Shown here in pieces: positions 9,551-19,088 of a stretch of 64,000 nucleotides of DNA. The stretch comes from Gordonia hankookensis (GTDB lineage Bacteria; Actinomycetota; Actinomycetes; Mycobacteriales; Mycobacteriaceae). The DNA is taken from positions 1 to 64,000 of the forward strand of contig NZ_JACWMS010000002.1 of assembly GCF_014673215.1 (NCBI RefSeq). The letters are read 5' to 3'. The notes beneath the pieces are model-generated. The model made no database searches, was not told the DNA's origin, and was given only the letters and a program-made list of their open reading frames with translations. The position numbers and the translations under genes were made by a program. Numbering within the stretch: position 1 is the first letter of the stretch; each line of letters starts with the position of its first letter.

Positions 9551-11674
9551 TTGAGTCGTAAGTCATCGGGACCGGACGAGCCGTCCGACGAGGGCAGTAC
9601 GCCTCGTCGTAGTCGGCGGGCCGGTCGCTCCGGTGGCGCCAACGACTTCAAGGAGATGTTCGGCGACCCACCGGTGAACGGTGGCTCCTCCCACGGCGCC
9701 CTCCACGAGCCACGCGGGACCGATCGCTATGTCCGCGGCCGAACCCGGCTCACCGTGCGCGAGCTGATGGAGCAGATGAACGCGGCCGGGGCCGACGCGC
9801 AGCCCACCGGGCCTGCGCAGCCGGGACAGCCCGGAAAGCGGCCGCCGCGGCGTTCGCCGGAGCCACAGCCGCCCGCCGACGAGAATCCGACCACGGTCCA
9901 TCGGTTCGGGAACCTCGACGAGGTTCCCAACGCGAACGACGTGACCCAGAAGATCCCGACCATCCCCGACGTCCCCGACGTCGACGTCGACCTCTCCGAC
10001 GATGCGACACGCGAACGGGTCACCGAGGAGTCGCGCGGGCAGGGCAGCCGTGCCCGGCCGTTGCAGCCGACCCCCGATCTCTCCGACACCATCCCACCGC
10101 GGTCGCGCCCGTTCCGACATCCCGGACCGAAGAACCGGCGCCGAGATCTCACCCGAAACGTCACCGTCACCGGCCGGGTCATGGTCGCGGTCGCCTGTGT
10201 GATGGCGCTGGTCGGCACCGGCTTCGTCTGGGGCTACCTGCAGTCGTGGGACGGCAACTGGAAGACCATCAACGCGGTGAACCCGGACGATTCGAACATC
10301 CGCAAGAAGGATGCCCAATACGGCGACGAGAACTATCTCATCGTCGGCACCGACACCCGTACCGGGCAGAACGGCAAGGTGGGCGCAGGCACCACCGCCG
10401 ACGCCGAAGGTGCGCGCTCGGACACCGTCATCCTGGTCAACGTGCCTGCCAATCGCAGTCGTGTCGTCGCCGTCTCGTTCCCTCGCGACCTCCAGGTCGA
10501 CCGGCCTGAATGTCAGCAGTGGGACAACAGTGCGGGCACCTACGGAGACCCGATACCGGCCGAGACAGGAGTGAAGCTCAACAGTCTCTACGCAGATGGC
10601 GGACCGAAGTGTCTGGTGCAGGCCATCACGCAGATGAGCGGTCTGAACATCAACCACTTCATCGCCATGGATTTCTACGGCTTCGAGAAGGTGGTCAAGT
10701 CCGTCGGCGGCGTCCAGGTCTGTTCGACGTCCCCGCTCTACGACTACGAGCTGGGCCAGATCATCCGCAAACCCGGAAGTCAGAAGCTCACCGGGCGCCG
10801 CGCGCTGAACTATGTCCGTGCCCGCAACATCGCGTCCGAGGGCACCGGCGACTACGGCCGGATCAAGCGGCAACAGCTGTTCATGTCGTCGCTCCTCCGT
10901 TCCACCTTGTCGGGCAACGTGTTGTCGAACCCGAACAAGTTGAACGGCATCGTCAACACCTTCATCCAGTACAGCTTCGTGGACGGTGTCGACACCAAGT
11001 CGCTGCTCAACCTGGCCGAATCGATGCAGGGAATCGAGGCCGGGCGTGTCACCTTCCTGACCATCCCGACCTCGGGCACCACGACGGACGGTCTCAACAA
11101 CGAGATCCCGCGGACCGAAGCGATCAACGCGATCTTCAATTCGATCATCGACGACGACCCGCTGCCCGGCGAGAAGGCGAAGAAGAAGGCCGCGAGTTCG
11201 GCCAGCAAGTCGCCGTCGAGCAGTGCGGCCGCACCGTCGAGCGAGGCTGCACCGACCAAGCTGAGCGCGACCGCCCAGAGCCCCGGCAACGTGGGCGTCC
11301 GCGTCCTCAACGGAACCGACCGCAGCGGCGTGGCGTCGGAGGTCTCCGACCAGCTCGTGTCCGAGGGATTCGACGTCCGCGGTGTCGCCGACGCCTCGGA
11401 GAACCGCGACGAGACCGTCATCCGCTACGGCGCGGGTGAGCAGGATTCAGCGGCCACGCTGGCCAAGATGTTCCCCGGCGCGTCGATCCAGCAGGACCCG
11501 AACGTCAAGTCGGGCGTCGAGGTGATCCTGGGTTCGAACTTCGACGGGTCCCTGGATTCCACCCCCGCGACCGGTAGCACCATCTCGGCCCAGCAGCTGC
11601 CGGCGTTGTCGGCGTCGTCGGGCCTGCCGAACGATCTCGCAGTGACCAACGCGGGCGACACCACCTGTTCCTGA
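9551..11674 (+). CDS. LytR-CpsA-Psr (LCP) family cell-wall ligase with LytR_C domain
   Basis: 707 aa from TTG 9551, chosen because AAGGGGA lies about seven bases upstream; the open frame extends to ATG 9470. The order is a long Pro/Arg-rich cytoplasmic N-terminus (1-200), one membrane segment (about 209-230), an extracytoplasmic LCP domain (about 260-500) with conserved Arg and Asp residues, a Ser/Ala-rich linker, and a LytR_C domain near residues 580-670. LCP enzymes transfer polymers from undecaprenyl carriers to peptidoglycan; in mycolata they attach arabinogalactan. The disordered 200-residue N-terminus is long for the family and may be phosphorylated (inference). Confidence 0.9.
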   Translation: MSRKSSGPDEPSDEGSTPRRSRRAGRSGGANDFKEMFGDPPVNGGSSHGALHEPRGTDRYVRGRTRLTVRELMEQMNAAGADAQPTGPAQPGQPGKRPPRRSPEPQPPADENPTTVHRFGNLDEVPNANDVTQKIPTIPDVPDVDVDLSDDATRERVTEESRGQGSRARPLQPTPDLSDTIPPRSRPFRHPGPKNRRRDLTRNVTVTGRVMVAVACVMALVGTGFVWGYLQSWDGNWKTINAVNPDDSNIRKKDAQYGDENYLIVGTDTRTGQNGKVGAGTTADAEGARSDTVILVNVPANRSRVVAVSFPRDLQVDRPECQQWDNSAGTYGDPIPAETGVKLNSLYADGGPKCLVQAITQMSGLNINHFIAMDFYGFEKVVKSVGGVQVCSTSPLYDYELGQIIRKPGSQKLTGRRALNYVRARNIASEGTGDYGRIKRQQLFMSSLLRSTLSGNVLSNPNKLNGIVNTFIQYSFVDGVDTKSLLNLAESMQGIEAGRVTFLTIPTSGTTTDGLNNEIPRTEAINAIFNSIIDDDPLPGEKAKKKAASSASKSPSSSAAAPSSEAAPTKLSATAQSPGNVGVRVLNGTDRSGVASEVSDQLVSEGFDVRGVADASENRDETVIRYGAGEQDSAATLAKMFPGASIQQDPNVKSGVEVILGSNFDGSLDSTPATGSTISAQQLPALSASSGLPNDLAVTNAGDTTCS

Positions 11675-11710
11675 CCTGATCGAAAGCGGCAAAGCGGGCG
11701 CGCACCGGCC

Positions 11711-11732
11711 GTTCACGGTGTGTTCATCCGCA
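11711..11732 (+). promoter_or_regulatory. PHO box of phoU
   Basis: Two 11-nt direct repeats, GTTCACGGTGT and GTTCATCCGCA, match the actinobacterial PhoP PHO-box format. The box ends 28 bp before the -10 TATCCT, the same geometry as the pstS box. Confidence 0.7.
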
Positions 11733-11760
11733 CTGGCCGGGTGCCGGTCGCGCGACCAAG

Positions 11761-11774
11761 TATCCTGGATGCCA
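11761..11774 (+). promoter_or_regulatory. Leaderless -10 box of phoU
   Basis: TATCCT at 11761-11766 lies seven bases before ATG 11774, so the transcript probably begins at or next to the start codon. Confidence 0.55.
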
Positions 11775-12436
11775 TGCGTACCGCGTACCACGAGCAGCTT
11801 GAGGTGCTCAATTCGATCCTGGGCGAGATGTGTGACCTCGCCGGCGCGACCATGGCACGCGCCACCCAGGCACTGCTGCAGGCCGACCTCGCCGTCGCCG
11901 AGGAAGTGATCACCGACAACGACCGGATGAGTGAGTTGTCGGCCCGCGCCGAGGAACAGGCGTTCGCATTGCTCGCCCGGCAGGCCCCGGTGGCCGGTGA
12001 TCTCCGCGGGATCGTCAGCGGATTCCAGATCGCGGCGGACGTCGACCGGATGGGCGCACTCGCCCTGCACGTGGCGAAGGTGGCGCGGCGTCGCCACCCG
12101 GCCAAGGCGCTACCCGAGGAGGTCAACGGCTACTTCGCCGAGATGGGCCGGCTCGCGGTACAGCTCGCGGAGACCGCGCGCGAGGTCCTGACCACACAGA
12201 ACCCGGAGGAAGCAGTCCGTCTCCAAGAGGACGACGACGCGATGGACGACCTGCACCGGCACCTCTTCACGGTTCTGATGGACCGGGAGTGGAGCCATGG
12301 GGTGGCCGCCGCCGTCGACGTCACGCTGCTCGGCCGGTACTACGAGCGGTTCGCCGACCATGCGGTGCTGATCGGGCGACGCGTCGTGTTCCAGGCCACC
12401 GGACAGACACCGGAGCAGTTCCTCGAGGTCTCTTGA
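11774..12436 (+). CDS. phoU: Phosphate transport system regulator PhoU
   Basis: 220 aa, made of two three-helix PhoU repeats (about 10-100 and 115-210) with the acidic metal-binding segments [17 protein letters not shown] and [13 protein letters not shown]. PhoU couples the Pst transporter to the PhoR/PhoP two-component system and damps uptake when phosphate is plentiful. It lies upstream of, and convergent with, the pst operon rather than inside it, as phoY2 does in mycobacteria. A PHO box and a leaderless promoter precede it and a strong intrinsic terminator follows. Confidence 0.93.
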   Translation: MRTAYHEQLEVLNSILGEMCDLAGATMARATQALLQADLAVAEEVITDNDRMSELSARAEEQAFALLARQAPVAGDLRGIVSGFQIAADVDRMGALALHVAKVARRRHPAKALPEEVNGYFAEMGRLAVQLAETAREVLTTQNPEEAVRLQEDDDAMDDLHRHLFTVLMDREWSHGVAAAVDVTLLGRYYERFADHAVLIGRRVVFQATGQTPEQFLEVS

Positions 12437-12458
12437 CCACTCGGGACGTAGATCCTTC

Positions 12459-12492
12459 ACGCGGTCCGGATGCGATCCGGACCGCGTTTTTT
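12459..12492 (+). terminator. Intrinsic terminator of phoU
   Basis: A perfect 13-bp stem (ACGCGGTCCGGAT) with a 3-nt GCG loop, running straight into six T residues. This is the clearest U-tract terminator in the window. Confidence 0.9.
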
Positions 12493-12566
12493 CTGCGATG
12501 AGATGGCGCTCACCTGGAGCGCCTTCGGATTTCGTGGCCCGGTGGACGCGGCGTTAGGGTGACGCC

Positions 12567-12929
12567 ATGGCTCAGCATCCCTCTGCGGAACGAGACTTGG
12601 ACCCGGGCGCCGGGAGCGCAGCGAGCGGGCCCACATTCCACCCGGGCGCCGGGAGCGCAGCGAGCGGGCCCACATTCCACCCGGGCGCCGGGAGCGCAGC
12701 GAGCGGGCCCAGATTCGATACGGGCGCCGGGAGCGCAGCGAGCGGGCCCAGATTCCCTACCGGGAACGCGACGCGCGACATGCCCCTCTTCGGGCCGGGC
12801 GCAGCGAGCGGGCACAATTCCACCGACGATGAGCAGGCTGCGGCGGCTCATCGTCGCCAGATCCTGAGCTACCTGGGATTCACTCTTGTTCTCATCGTCG
12901 CGTTGATAGTCCTCGTGCTGAACATGTGA
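12567..12929 (+). CDS. Small tail-anchored membrane protein with four 13-residue tandem repeats
   Basis: 120 aa. Residues 13-64 are four near-identical 13-residue units of the form PGAGSAASGPTFH, followed by a degenerate fifth (GPGAASGH, 76-83). A charged stretch with HRRQ follows, then one hydrophobic helix at 99-118 that ends the protein. This suggests a C-terminal anchor with a flexible Gly/Ala/Ser-rich domain on the other side (inference). The frame is chosen because it gives a clean membrane helix and a start ATG with AGGGTGA upstream; other open frames over the repeats give only Arg/Pro-rich strings. No known family is recognised. Encoded between phoU and pstB. Confidence 0.65.
   Translation: MAQHPSAERDLDPGAGSAASGPTFHPGAGSAASGPTFHPGAGSAASGPRFDTGAGSAASGPRFPTGNATRDMPLFGPGAASGHNSTDDEQAAAAHRRQILSYLGFTLVLIVALIVLVLNM
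12603..12758. repeat. Four 39-bp direct tandem repeats
   Basis: Units of 39 bp differ at only a few bases in the last third. The period is a multiple of three, so copy number can change without a frameshift. The core GGGAGCGCAGCGAGCGGG is itself a GC-rich near-palindromic string. Confidence 0.9.
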
Positions 12930-13000
12930 CCGTCGCGGTCCCTGAGGACGGAGCAGGCGAAGCGTCACGAAGGACGCCCCTCAGGGTGGCGCCACGAGAC

Positions 13001-13031
13001 GGGCCCCGCACGGCGTCACCGTGCGGGGCCC
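13001..13031. terminator. Bidirectional terminator between phoU side and pstB
   Basis: GGGCCCCGCACGG pairs perfectly with CCGTGCGGGGCCC across a 5-nt loop. It lies between the convergent repeat-protein gene and pstB. Confidence 0.75.
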
Positions 13032-13052
13032 TTCGTCGTTCGAGTGCGCTGC

Positions 13053-13829
13053 TCAGCCGAAGCGGCCCGAGATGTAGTCCTCGGTCTCCTGCTTGAGGGG
13101 GCTGGAGAACATCGTCTCGGTGTCGTTCAGCTCCACGAGCTGCCCCGGCTGACCGATGCCCTCCAAGTTGAAAAACGCGGTCTGATCGCTGACGCGGGCT
13201 GCCTGCTGCATGTTGTGGGTCACGATGACGATCGTGTACTCCTTCTTGAGCTCGCCCATCAGGTCCTCGATCGCCAGGGTCGAGATGGGGTCGAGCGCCG
13301 AGCACGGTTCGTCCATGAGCAGCACGTCCGGCGACACCGCGATGGCTCGCGCGATGCAGAGCCGCTGCTGCTGACCACCGGACAGACCGCCACCGGGCTT
13401 GTCGAGCCGGTCCTTGACCTCGTCCCAGAGGTTGGCGCCGCGCAGGCTACGCTCGGCGACCTCATCGAGCTGGGCCTTGTTCCGCACGCCCTGGAGCTTG
13501 AGGCCGGCCACCACATTGTCGCGAATCGACATGGTGGGGAACGGATTCGGCCGCTGGAAGACCATACCGATGGTTGCGCGCACGCTCACCGGGTCGACAC
13601 CCTTGGCATAGATGTCCTCGCTGTCGAGGAGCACCTTGCCGGTCGCGTAGGCCCCGGGTGTCACCTCGTGCATGCGATTGAGCGTGCGCAGCACCGTGGA
13701 CTTGCCACAGCCCGATGGGCCGATGAAGGCCGTGATGCAACGCGGCGGCACCTCCAGCGTCACGTCCTTCACCGCGTGGAATGCGCCGTAATAGATGTTC
13801 AGATCTTTGATGTCGAGGCGCTTGGCCAT
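13053..13829 (-). CDS. pstB: Phosphate ABC transporter ATP-binding protein
   Basis: 258 aa. Walker [10 protein letters not shown] (37-45), ABC signature LSGGQQQR (149-156) and Walker B LLMDEP (170-175) are all intact. It powers high-affinity phosphate import through PstCA. The ATG at 13829 is the family start (MAKRLDIKD); the open frame runs 53 codons further back but that sequence is out of character. The ribosome site is weak. It is last in the pstSCAB order and is separated from pstA by 70 bp that contain a short GC-rich hairpin. Confidence 0.94.
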   Translation of the reverse strand: MAKRLDIKDLNIYYGAFHAVKDVTLEVPPRCITAFIGPSGCGKSTVLRTLNRMHEVTPGAYATGKVLLDSEDIYAKGVDPVSVRATIGMVFQRPNPFPTMSIRDNVVAGLKLQGVRNKAQLDEVAERSLRGANLWDEVKDRLDKPGGGLSGGQQQRLCIARAIAVSPDVLLMDEPCSALDPISTLAIEDLMGELKKEYTIVIVTHNMQQAARVSDQTAFFNLEGIGQPGQLVELNDTETMFSSPLKQETEDYISGRFG

Positions 13830-13899
13830 TGTCTCAGTCCGTTCTCGCGGTGGAGGTCCCTCCGCTCCCCGAGGGGCGAGCGAAGCGGTTCTCGAAGGG

Positions 13900-14802
13900 T
13901 CAGGAGGTCTTGGGGGCGAACAACTTCGCCACGGCTTTGGCGCCGAAGTACACGATCGCGACCAGGATGACCAGGGTGAGCGCCGCACCCCACACCTTGT
14001 CGAAGGCCCCGGGACCGTTGTTGTACTGCTGCACCATCATCAGCGGGAGCGATTCCTGGTTGCCGGCGAACGGATTCCAGTTCATCGCCCGTGTCGATCC
14101 GACCAGGATCAGCACCGGGGCGGATTCGCCCATCACACGCGCGATGGCCAGCATCACGCCGGTGATGATGCCTGACAACGCCGTCGGCAGGACCACTCGC
14201 GCAATGGTCTTCCATTTCGGGATACCCAGTGCGTATGACGCCTCTCGCAGATCCTGCGGGACGATCTTGAGCATCTCCTCGGTCGCGCGGACCACCAGCG
14301 GCACCATCAGCAGCACCAGTGCGAGCGACACCACGAATCCCATTCGCGGCAATCCGAGCGACGTGCGCCACACGGCATAGATGAACAGGGCGGCCACGAT
14401 CGACGGGACACCGGACAGGATGTCGACCATGAAGGTCGTGGTGCGCGCGAGGAACGACTTGCCGTTGCTGTACTCGACCAGGTAGATCGCCACGAAGATG
14501 CCGAGCGGAACAGAGATCACCGCGGCCAGCGCGGTCTGGACGAGGGTGCCGACGATCGCGTTGGCTGCCCCGCCCCTGCGCTCGGCCGACAACCACCATT
14601 GCGGGTCGAGGATCGGTTCGATCCCGCGCGCGATGAGCGTCACGACCAGCCATATCAGCGGTACCAGCGCGATCAGCAGCGCTGCCGACACCAGGACCCG
14701 GGTGGACTGATTGACGATCTTGCGCCGGGTGGCCACCGGCTGGAATCCGGATGGGCGCTTCTTGACGGGTTCGCTGGGCCGCGAATCGATGGTCGCTGTC
14801 AT
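13900..14802 (-). CDS. pstA: Phosphate ABC transporter permease PstA
   Basis: 300 aa inner-membrane permease with six predicted hydrophobic segments and the binding-protein-dependent-transport signature in the region [14 protein letters not shown] (about 195-208), which contacts PstB. It forms the channel with PstC. Its ATG follows the pstC stop by a single base, with GGAAGAAGTGA as ribosome site, so it is translationally coupled to pstC. Confidence 0.93.
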   Translation of the reverse strand: MTATIDSRPSEPVKKRPSGFQPVATRRKIVNQSTRVLVSAALLIALVPLIWLVVTLIARGIEPILDPQWWLSAERRGGAANAIVGTLVQTALAAVISVPLGIFVAIYLVEYSNGKSFLARTTTFMVDILSGVPSIVAALFIYAVWRTSLGLPRMGFVVSLALVLLMVPLVVRATEEMLKIVPQDLREASYALGIPKWKTIARVVLPTALSGIITGVMLAIARVMGESAPVLILVGSTRAMNWNPFAGNQESLPLMMVQQYNNGPGAFDKVWGAALTLVILVAIVYFGAKAVAKLFAPKTS

Positions 14803-14803
14803 G

Positions 14804-15868
14804 TCACTTCTTCCTCCGGGCGACCACCGCGCGGGCGGCTGCGTTCACGACGAACGTCAGAACGAACAAGGTCAGGCCTGCCGAGATGTACGCGCCGGTC
14901 TTCGACGGTGAGTCGAACTCGGCCGCATTGTTGGCGATCTTCGTCGCGAAGGTCTCGCCGCTCTCCATCAGGTTGAAATCGATCGGCCCGGCCGTCGAAA
15001 TGATCAGCAGCAGGGCCATCGTCTCGCCGAGCGCACGGCCGAGGCCGAGCATGCCGCCGCTGATGTATCCGGAGAACCCGAACGGGAGCACCGAGACCTT
15101 CACGACCTCCCACTTGGTCGCACCGAGCGCGAGAGCCGCCTCCCGGTGGGCCGTCGGCGTCTGCATGAACACCTCGCGGGTGACCGCGGTGATGATCGGC
15201 AGGATCATGATCGCCAGCACGATGCCCGCGGTGAGCATGGTGCCGCCCGTCGACATGTTGGCGACCTGGCTGGGTTCCTGGAAGAACGGGAGGAAGCCCA
15301 GGTTGCCGACCAGCCAGTTGTTGACCGGGACCAGCGCGGGTCCGAGAACGAGGATGCCCCACAGGCCGTAGACGATGGACGGGATCGCGGCGAGCAGATC
15401 GACCGTGTAGGTGATGGGCCCGACGAACCGTTTCGGCGCGTACTCCGTCACGAAGATCGAGATCCCCAGCGCGACGGGCATGGCCAGGACCAAGGCGATC
15501 ACCGACACGACGACGGTGGCGTAGAAGAGTTGCGGGATACCGAACTTCAGTTCGGTCCCGGTGGTGATCCACTCGCCCTGGTAGGTGAAGAAGTTGGCGG
15601 TGTTCTTGGCGAGCGACGGAATCGCTTGTGCCAGTAGAAAGATCGCGATCAGAGCGATGACGATCGAGACCAGGACACCCGAGCCGACCGACAGCGTGCG
15701 GAAGATCTGGTCGCCGAGCCTGCTGTGCTTGGCGGTGGTGAGTTCGCTGGGCTGCGCCTCGGGTGGAAGGTCCGGCGACGGCGCTGCACCCAGCGGACCA
15801 CCCTCGGCGTGCTCGCCCTGATTCTGGCTGAGTGAGGTCATGCGTCCTTCTGGTTCTGCTCTGGTCAT
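14804..15868 (-). CDS. pstC: Phosphate ABC transporter permease PstC
   Basis: 354 aa from ATG 15868, which has CGGGAAGTGG upstream; a second start at 15841, with AGAAGGA upstream, is nearly as good. The hydrophilic N-terminus (about 1-60) is followed by six membrane segments, with the EAA-like loop AALALGATKWEVVK that docks on PstB. Partner of PstA in phosphate import. It is downstream of pstS, separated by 97 bp that hold a strong hairpin. Confidence 0.93.
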   Translation of the reverse strand: MTRAEPEGRMTSLSQNQGEHAEGGPLGAAPSPDLPPEAQPSELTTAKHSRLGDQIFRTLSVGSGVLVSIVIALIAIFLLAQAIPSLAKNTANFFTYQGEWITTGTELKFGIPQLFYATVVVSVIALVLAMPVALGISIFVTEYAPKRFVGPITYTVDLLAAIPSIVYGLWGILVLGPALVPVNNWLVGNLGFLPFFQEPSQVANMSTGGTMLTAGIVLAIMILPIITAVTREVFMQTPTAHREAALALGATKWEVVKVSVLPFGFSGYISGGMLGLGRALGETMALLLIISTAGPIDFNLMESGETFATKIANNAAEFDSPSKTGAYISAGLTLFVLTFVVNAAARAVVARRKK

Positions 15869-15913
15869 CGCGCCACTTCCCGGATAGTGGATCGGCCTAG
15901 TGTCTCAACCGTG

Positions 15914-15946
15914 GTCGCGGGGCCGCAAATGCTCCGGCCCCGCGAC
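15914..15946 (-). terminator. Hairpin between pstS and pstC
   Basis: GTCGCGGGGCCG pairs perfectly with CGGCCCCGCGAC over a 9-nt loop, with no T-tract on the minus strand. Such stems after a binding-protein gene often protect its mRNA or cause partial termination, giving more PstS than permease. Confidence 0.6.
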
Positions 15947-15965
15947 TCACGATGCGTTGTCTCCG

Positions 15966-17048
15966 TCAGGAGTTCTGGCCGCCGGCACCACCGGTCAGGC
16001 TGTCGATCGTGCCCTGCAATGTCGCCTTGTAGGCGGCCGGCAGCGGCACGTAGCCGATCTCGGCAAGGCCGTCCTGACCCGAGTTCAGGGCGGTGGTGAA
16101 GGCCTCCTTGAGGGTCGAGCTGATGTTCTCGTCGGAGTAGCCCGTCGAGCACACGATCTCGTAGGTGGTCAGCATCAGCGGGTACGCCCCGGCGGTCTTC
16201 GACGCGAAGAGCGCGTCGGTGTCCACCACGAGGTCCTTGCTGCCCGGGGTCTTGAACTTGACCGAGTCCAGCGCCTTGCCTGCCGACCCGGCATTCAACG
16301 CGACCGGTCCCGCACCGAAGTCGATCTGGGCCACACCCAGCTTGTTCTCGGTGGCGAAGCCCCACTCGACATAGGTGATCGCGCCCGGGGTCTTCTTGAC
16401 GGTGTCGCCGACGCCGGTCGACTTGGCCGCAGCGGAGCCGCCCTTGCCCTGGAACTCCTTGCTGTGCTCATACGGCCAGGCCTGCGGTGCCGACGCCTGG
16501 AGGAACTGCTGGAAGTTGTCGGTGGTGCCCGAGCTGTCGCTGCGGTGAACCGGCACGATGTTCTCGGCGGGCAGGGCGACGCCGGGGTTCAATGCGGCGA
16601 TCGCCGGGTCATTCCACTTGGTGATCTTGGAATCGAAGATGCCCGCAAGCACCGTCGGGTTGAGCTTGAGGCTGTCGACCCCCTGCACGTTGTAGGCGAC
16701 CGCGACCGGGCCGGCCACCAACGGAATGTGCCACGCGTCGTTGCCGTTGCAGCGTTCCTTCGCCGACGCGGCCTCCTCGGGCTTGAGTGCCGAATCCGAA
16801 CCCGCGAAGTCGACGTCGCCCGCGATGAACTTCTTGATGCCGTCCCCCGAGCCACTGCCCGTGTAATCCATCACGATGTCGCCGTTGTCGGTCACCACGT
16901 TGCTGAAGTGCTCCATCGCCTTCTGCTGCGCAGTCGAGCCCTCGCCGCTGATCGTCTTGGTGTCCCCGCCACTACTGCATGCGCTGACCAGGGCGACCAT
17001 CGCAATGGTCGATACCGCCGCCAACGCACCGTTCCGATTGATCTTCAC
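15966..17048 (-). CDS. pstS: Phosphate-binding lipoprotein PstS
   Basis: 360 aa. A signal peptide ends in the lipobox LVSAC with C24 as the lipidated residue. The mature part has the PstS phosphate-binding segments GEGSTAQQKAM, TGSGSGDGIKKF, FAGSDSAL and HRSDSSGTTDNF. It captures phosphate outside the membrane and delivers it to PstCA. The start is GTG 17048, with AAAGG about eleven bases upstream. It leads the pst operon behind a PHO box at 17135-17156. Confidence 0.95.
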   Translation of the reverse strand: MKINRNGALAAVSTIAMVALVSACSSGGDTKTISGEGSTAQQKAMEHFSNVVTDNGDIVMDYTGSGSGDGIKKFIAGDVDFAGSDSALKPEEAASAKERCNGNDAWHIPLVAGPVAVAYNVQGVDSLKLNPTVLAGIFDSKITKWNDPAIAALNPGVALPAENIVPVHRSDSSGTTDNFQQFLQASAPQAWPYEHSKEFQGKGGSAAAKSTGVGDTVKKTPGAITYVEWGFATENKLGVAQIDFGAGPVALNAGSAGKALDSVKFKTPGSKDLVVDTDALFASKTAGAYPLMLTTYEIVCSTGYSDENISSTLKEAFTTALNSGQDGLAEIGYVPLPAAYKATLQGTIDSLTGGAGGQNS

Positions 17049-17101
17049 CGCTACACGTGCCTTTCGATCGATGACCCCGGCACTCCGGAGTGTCCGAAAT
17101 G

Positions 17102-17107
17102 ACGCTA
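17102..17107 (-). promoter_or_regulatory. -10 box of pstS
   Basis: On the minus strand this reads TAGCGT, 27 bp downstream of the PHO box. It predicts a leader of about 47 nt. Confidence 0.45.
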
Positions 17108-17134
17108 GGCCGGGCTGGTGGACTGATCACCGAC

Positions 17135-17156
17135 ACCAGATGAACACACGGTGAAT
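17135..17156 (-). promoter_or_regulatory. PHO box of the pst operon
   Basis: On the minus strand, ATTCACCGTGT followed directly by GTTCATCTGGT forms two 11-nt direct repeats, almost the same sequence as the phoU box. PhoP activation under phosphate starvation is inferred. Confidence 0.72.
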
Positions 17157-17280
17157 TGGCCGGGGCGTGGTCCGACAAGTCCTCGAGCGGTCGAAAACGC
17201 CCGGAGAGCCCACGACCGGTAGAGTTCGGCCAAGACCCGAAGTGCCGGACATCTGACCGACTGCGTGGGGAGCGACGTCC

Positions 17281-18144
17281 GTGACGAACGAGTACAACCA
17301 TCTCGACCTGCACGGCGACCGAGTCGCCTATCGCGATGCCGGCGACGGCGACGCACTGCTGCTCATCCACGGGATGGCCGGCAGCTCCGCCACCTGGGAT
17401 GCCGTGATCCCCGCCCTCGCCCGGCGCCACCGCATCATCGCGCCGGATCTGCCCGGGCACGGCGACTCCGACAAGCCCCGGGGTGACTATTCCCTGGGAG
17501 CCTTTGCGGCCTTCCTGCGCGATCTGCTCGACGAGATCGGGATCGACAAGGTCACGGTCATCGGCCAATCGCTCGGTGGCGGGGTCGCGATGCAGTTCAC
17601 CTACCAACACCCTGACTACTGCGAGCGCCTCGTGTTGATCGGCAGTGGCGGACTGGGGCCAGACGTCAATTGGATGCTGAGGTTCCTCGCCGCCCCCGGC
17701 GCGGAACTCATCCTCCCCGTCATTGCTCCGAAACCTGTTCTGCGGGTCGGTGAGACGGTTCGGTCGTGGGCTTCGTCGGCCGGTATCCGTTCGCCACGGG
17801 CGGACCAGACCTGGCGGGCCTATGCGTCGTTGTCAGACGCCGCGACGCGCCGGGCGTTCCTCCGGACACTGCGCGCGGTGGTCGATCACCGCGGCCAGGC
17901 GGTCAGCGCCCTGAACCGGTTGTACCTCAACGCCGAGTTGCCAACCCAGTTGATCTGGGGCGACAAGGACAACATCATCCCGGTCGCGCATGGGATCGCC
18001 GCCCACGAGGCCATCCCGGGGAGCCGTCTCGAGATCCTGCCGGGTGTGGGCCACTATCCGCACGCCGAGGCGCCCGACGAAGTGGTGCGGATCCTGGACG
18101 ACTTCCTGACCGAGGCACCGGCGCGGGCGCGGAAACTCGGCTGA
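17281..18144 (+). CDS. Alpha/beta hydrolase
   Basis: 287 aa alpha/beta hydrolase with the full triad visible: nucleophile S97 in GQSLGG, D228 in WGDKD and H258 in GVGHYPH. The oxyanion segment HGMAGS is at 30-35. Substrate unknown; such enzymes act on esters, lactones or C-C bonds. The GTG start is preceded by GGGAGCG. It is divergent from pstS and convergent with mshD (29-bp gap). A possible -10 (TAGAGT near 17220) lies in the shared upstream region. It interrupts the gene order otherwise shared with mycobacteria. Confidence 0.85.
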   Translation: MTNEYNHLDLHGDRVAYRDAGDGDALLLIHGMAGSSATWDAVIPALARRHRIIAPDLPGHGDSDKPRGDYSLGAFAAFLRDLLDEIGIDKVTVIGQSLGGGVAMQFTYQHPDYCERLVLIGSGGLGPDVNWMLRFLAAPGAELILPVIAPKPVLRVGETVRSWASSAGIRSPRADQTWRAYASLSDAATRRAFLRTLRAVVDHRGQAVSALNRLYLNAELPTQLIWGDKDNIIPVAHGIAAHEAIPGSRLEILPGVGHYPHAEAPDEVVRILDDFLTEAPARARKLG

Positions 18145-18173
18145 GCAGACCGCCGGTCGTCGCCGGCCCGGCG

Positions 18174-19088
18174 TCACCCGTAGGCGACGTCGATCGCGTA
18201 CCTCGTGAAGCCGAGCCGCTCATATGTGTGCAGCGCGGCCACGTTGTCGCCCTCGACGTACAGTTCCACCTCGCCGATGTGGCGATCGGCGAGATGATGC
18301 AGTCCCGCCAGGGTCAGCAGCCGGCCGAGTCCCCGGCCCTGGGCCGCGGGATCGACGCCGACGATGTAGACCTCGCCCAGACTCGGGTCGTGCACCTTCG
18401 TCCAGTGGAAGCCGAGCAAGTGTTCCGGGCTCCCGGCGTCGAATGCGAGGAACAGCCCTTTCGCGTCGAACCAGTCACTCCGGACCCGTTCGGTGATCTG
18501 CGCCTGGGTCCATCCACCTTGTTCGGGATGCCAGTCGAACGCTGCGTTGTTGACCCGCAAGATCTCGGCGTCGTCGGCGGGACCTTCGTAGGTACGCAAC
18601 ACGGTTCGGTCGTCGAGCTCGAGAGGCGGCAGTGCGTCGCCTGCCGGCGGGAGCGGCCGACGTAGCTGCAACAGTTCGCGGCGCCGGGCCAGACCCAGTT
18701 TCGCCGCGAGCGCCACCGCACCGGGCAAGTCGCCATGCGCCCAGACCCGCGGCGCCGGATCGGCGGTGACGTCTCGCGCCACGTCGAACGCCTCGACGAG
18801 AAGCGCCCGACCGTGGCCTGCCCGTCGACGGGCCGGATCGACAACGGCCTCGATCATGGCCGGTTCACCTGATCGGCCGGCAATCACGTTTGCATAGCCT
18901 GCGTCCGAGAAGACATGACGCACAATCTGATCCGACGATCCGTCGATCACGGCCACCGATTGTTCGGACAACGGCACGACCCCGTCGGCGTCGGTCGCCG
19001 ACCTCACCAGCCTGTGCGCGAAGTCGACGGCCTCAGGGGTCAGATGGTCGGCCACCGTCAGTCCGGCGCCGGTTCCGTCAGTTCCCAT
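18174..19088 (-). CDS. mshD: Mycothiol synthase
   Basis: 304 aa from ATG 19088. Two tandem GNAT acetyltransferase domains: a degenerate N-terminal one (about 10-145) and an active C-terminal one with the acetyl-CoA loop [14 protein letters not shown]. MshD acetylates Cys-GlcN-Ins to complete mycothiol, the low-molecular-weight thiol of actinobacteria. The start overlaps the 3' end of glnR by 11 bp, which implies translational coupling; an in-frame start at 19133 would lie deeper inside glnR. The mshD-glnR pairing is conserved in mycobacteria. Confidence 0.93.
   Translation of the reverse strand: MGTDGTGAGLTVADHLTPEAVDFAHRLVRSATDADGVVPLSEQSVAVIDGSSDQIVRHVFSDAGYANVIAGRSGEPAMIEAVVDPARRRAGHGRALLVEAFDVARDVTADPAPRVWAHGDLPGAVALAAKLGLARRRELLQLRRPLPPAGDALPPLELDDRTVLRTYEGPADDAEILRVNNAAFDWHPEQGGWTQAQITERVRSDWFDAKGLFLAFDAGSPEHLLGFHWTKVHDPSLGEVYIVGVDPAAQGRGLGRLLTLAGLHHLADRHIGEVELYVEGDNVAALHTYERLGFTRYAIDVAYG

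Noticed and set aside
9563..10873. Open frame of 436 codons antisense to the LCP ligase gene
   Set aside because: No family resemblance, no ribosome site, and the sense frame has clear LCP and LytR_C domains.
12559..12867. Alternative plus-strand frame over the 39-bp repeats
   Set aside because: It yields Arg/Ala/Gly strings with no membrane helix; the frame from 12567 ends in a convincing helix and has a better ribosome site.
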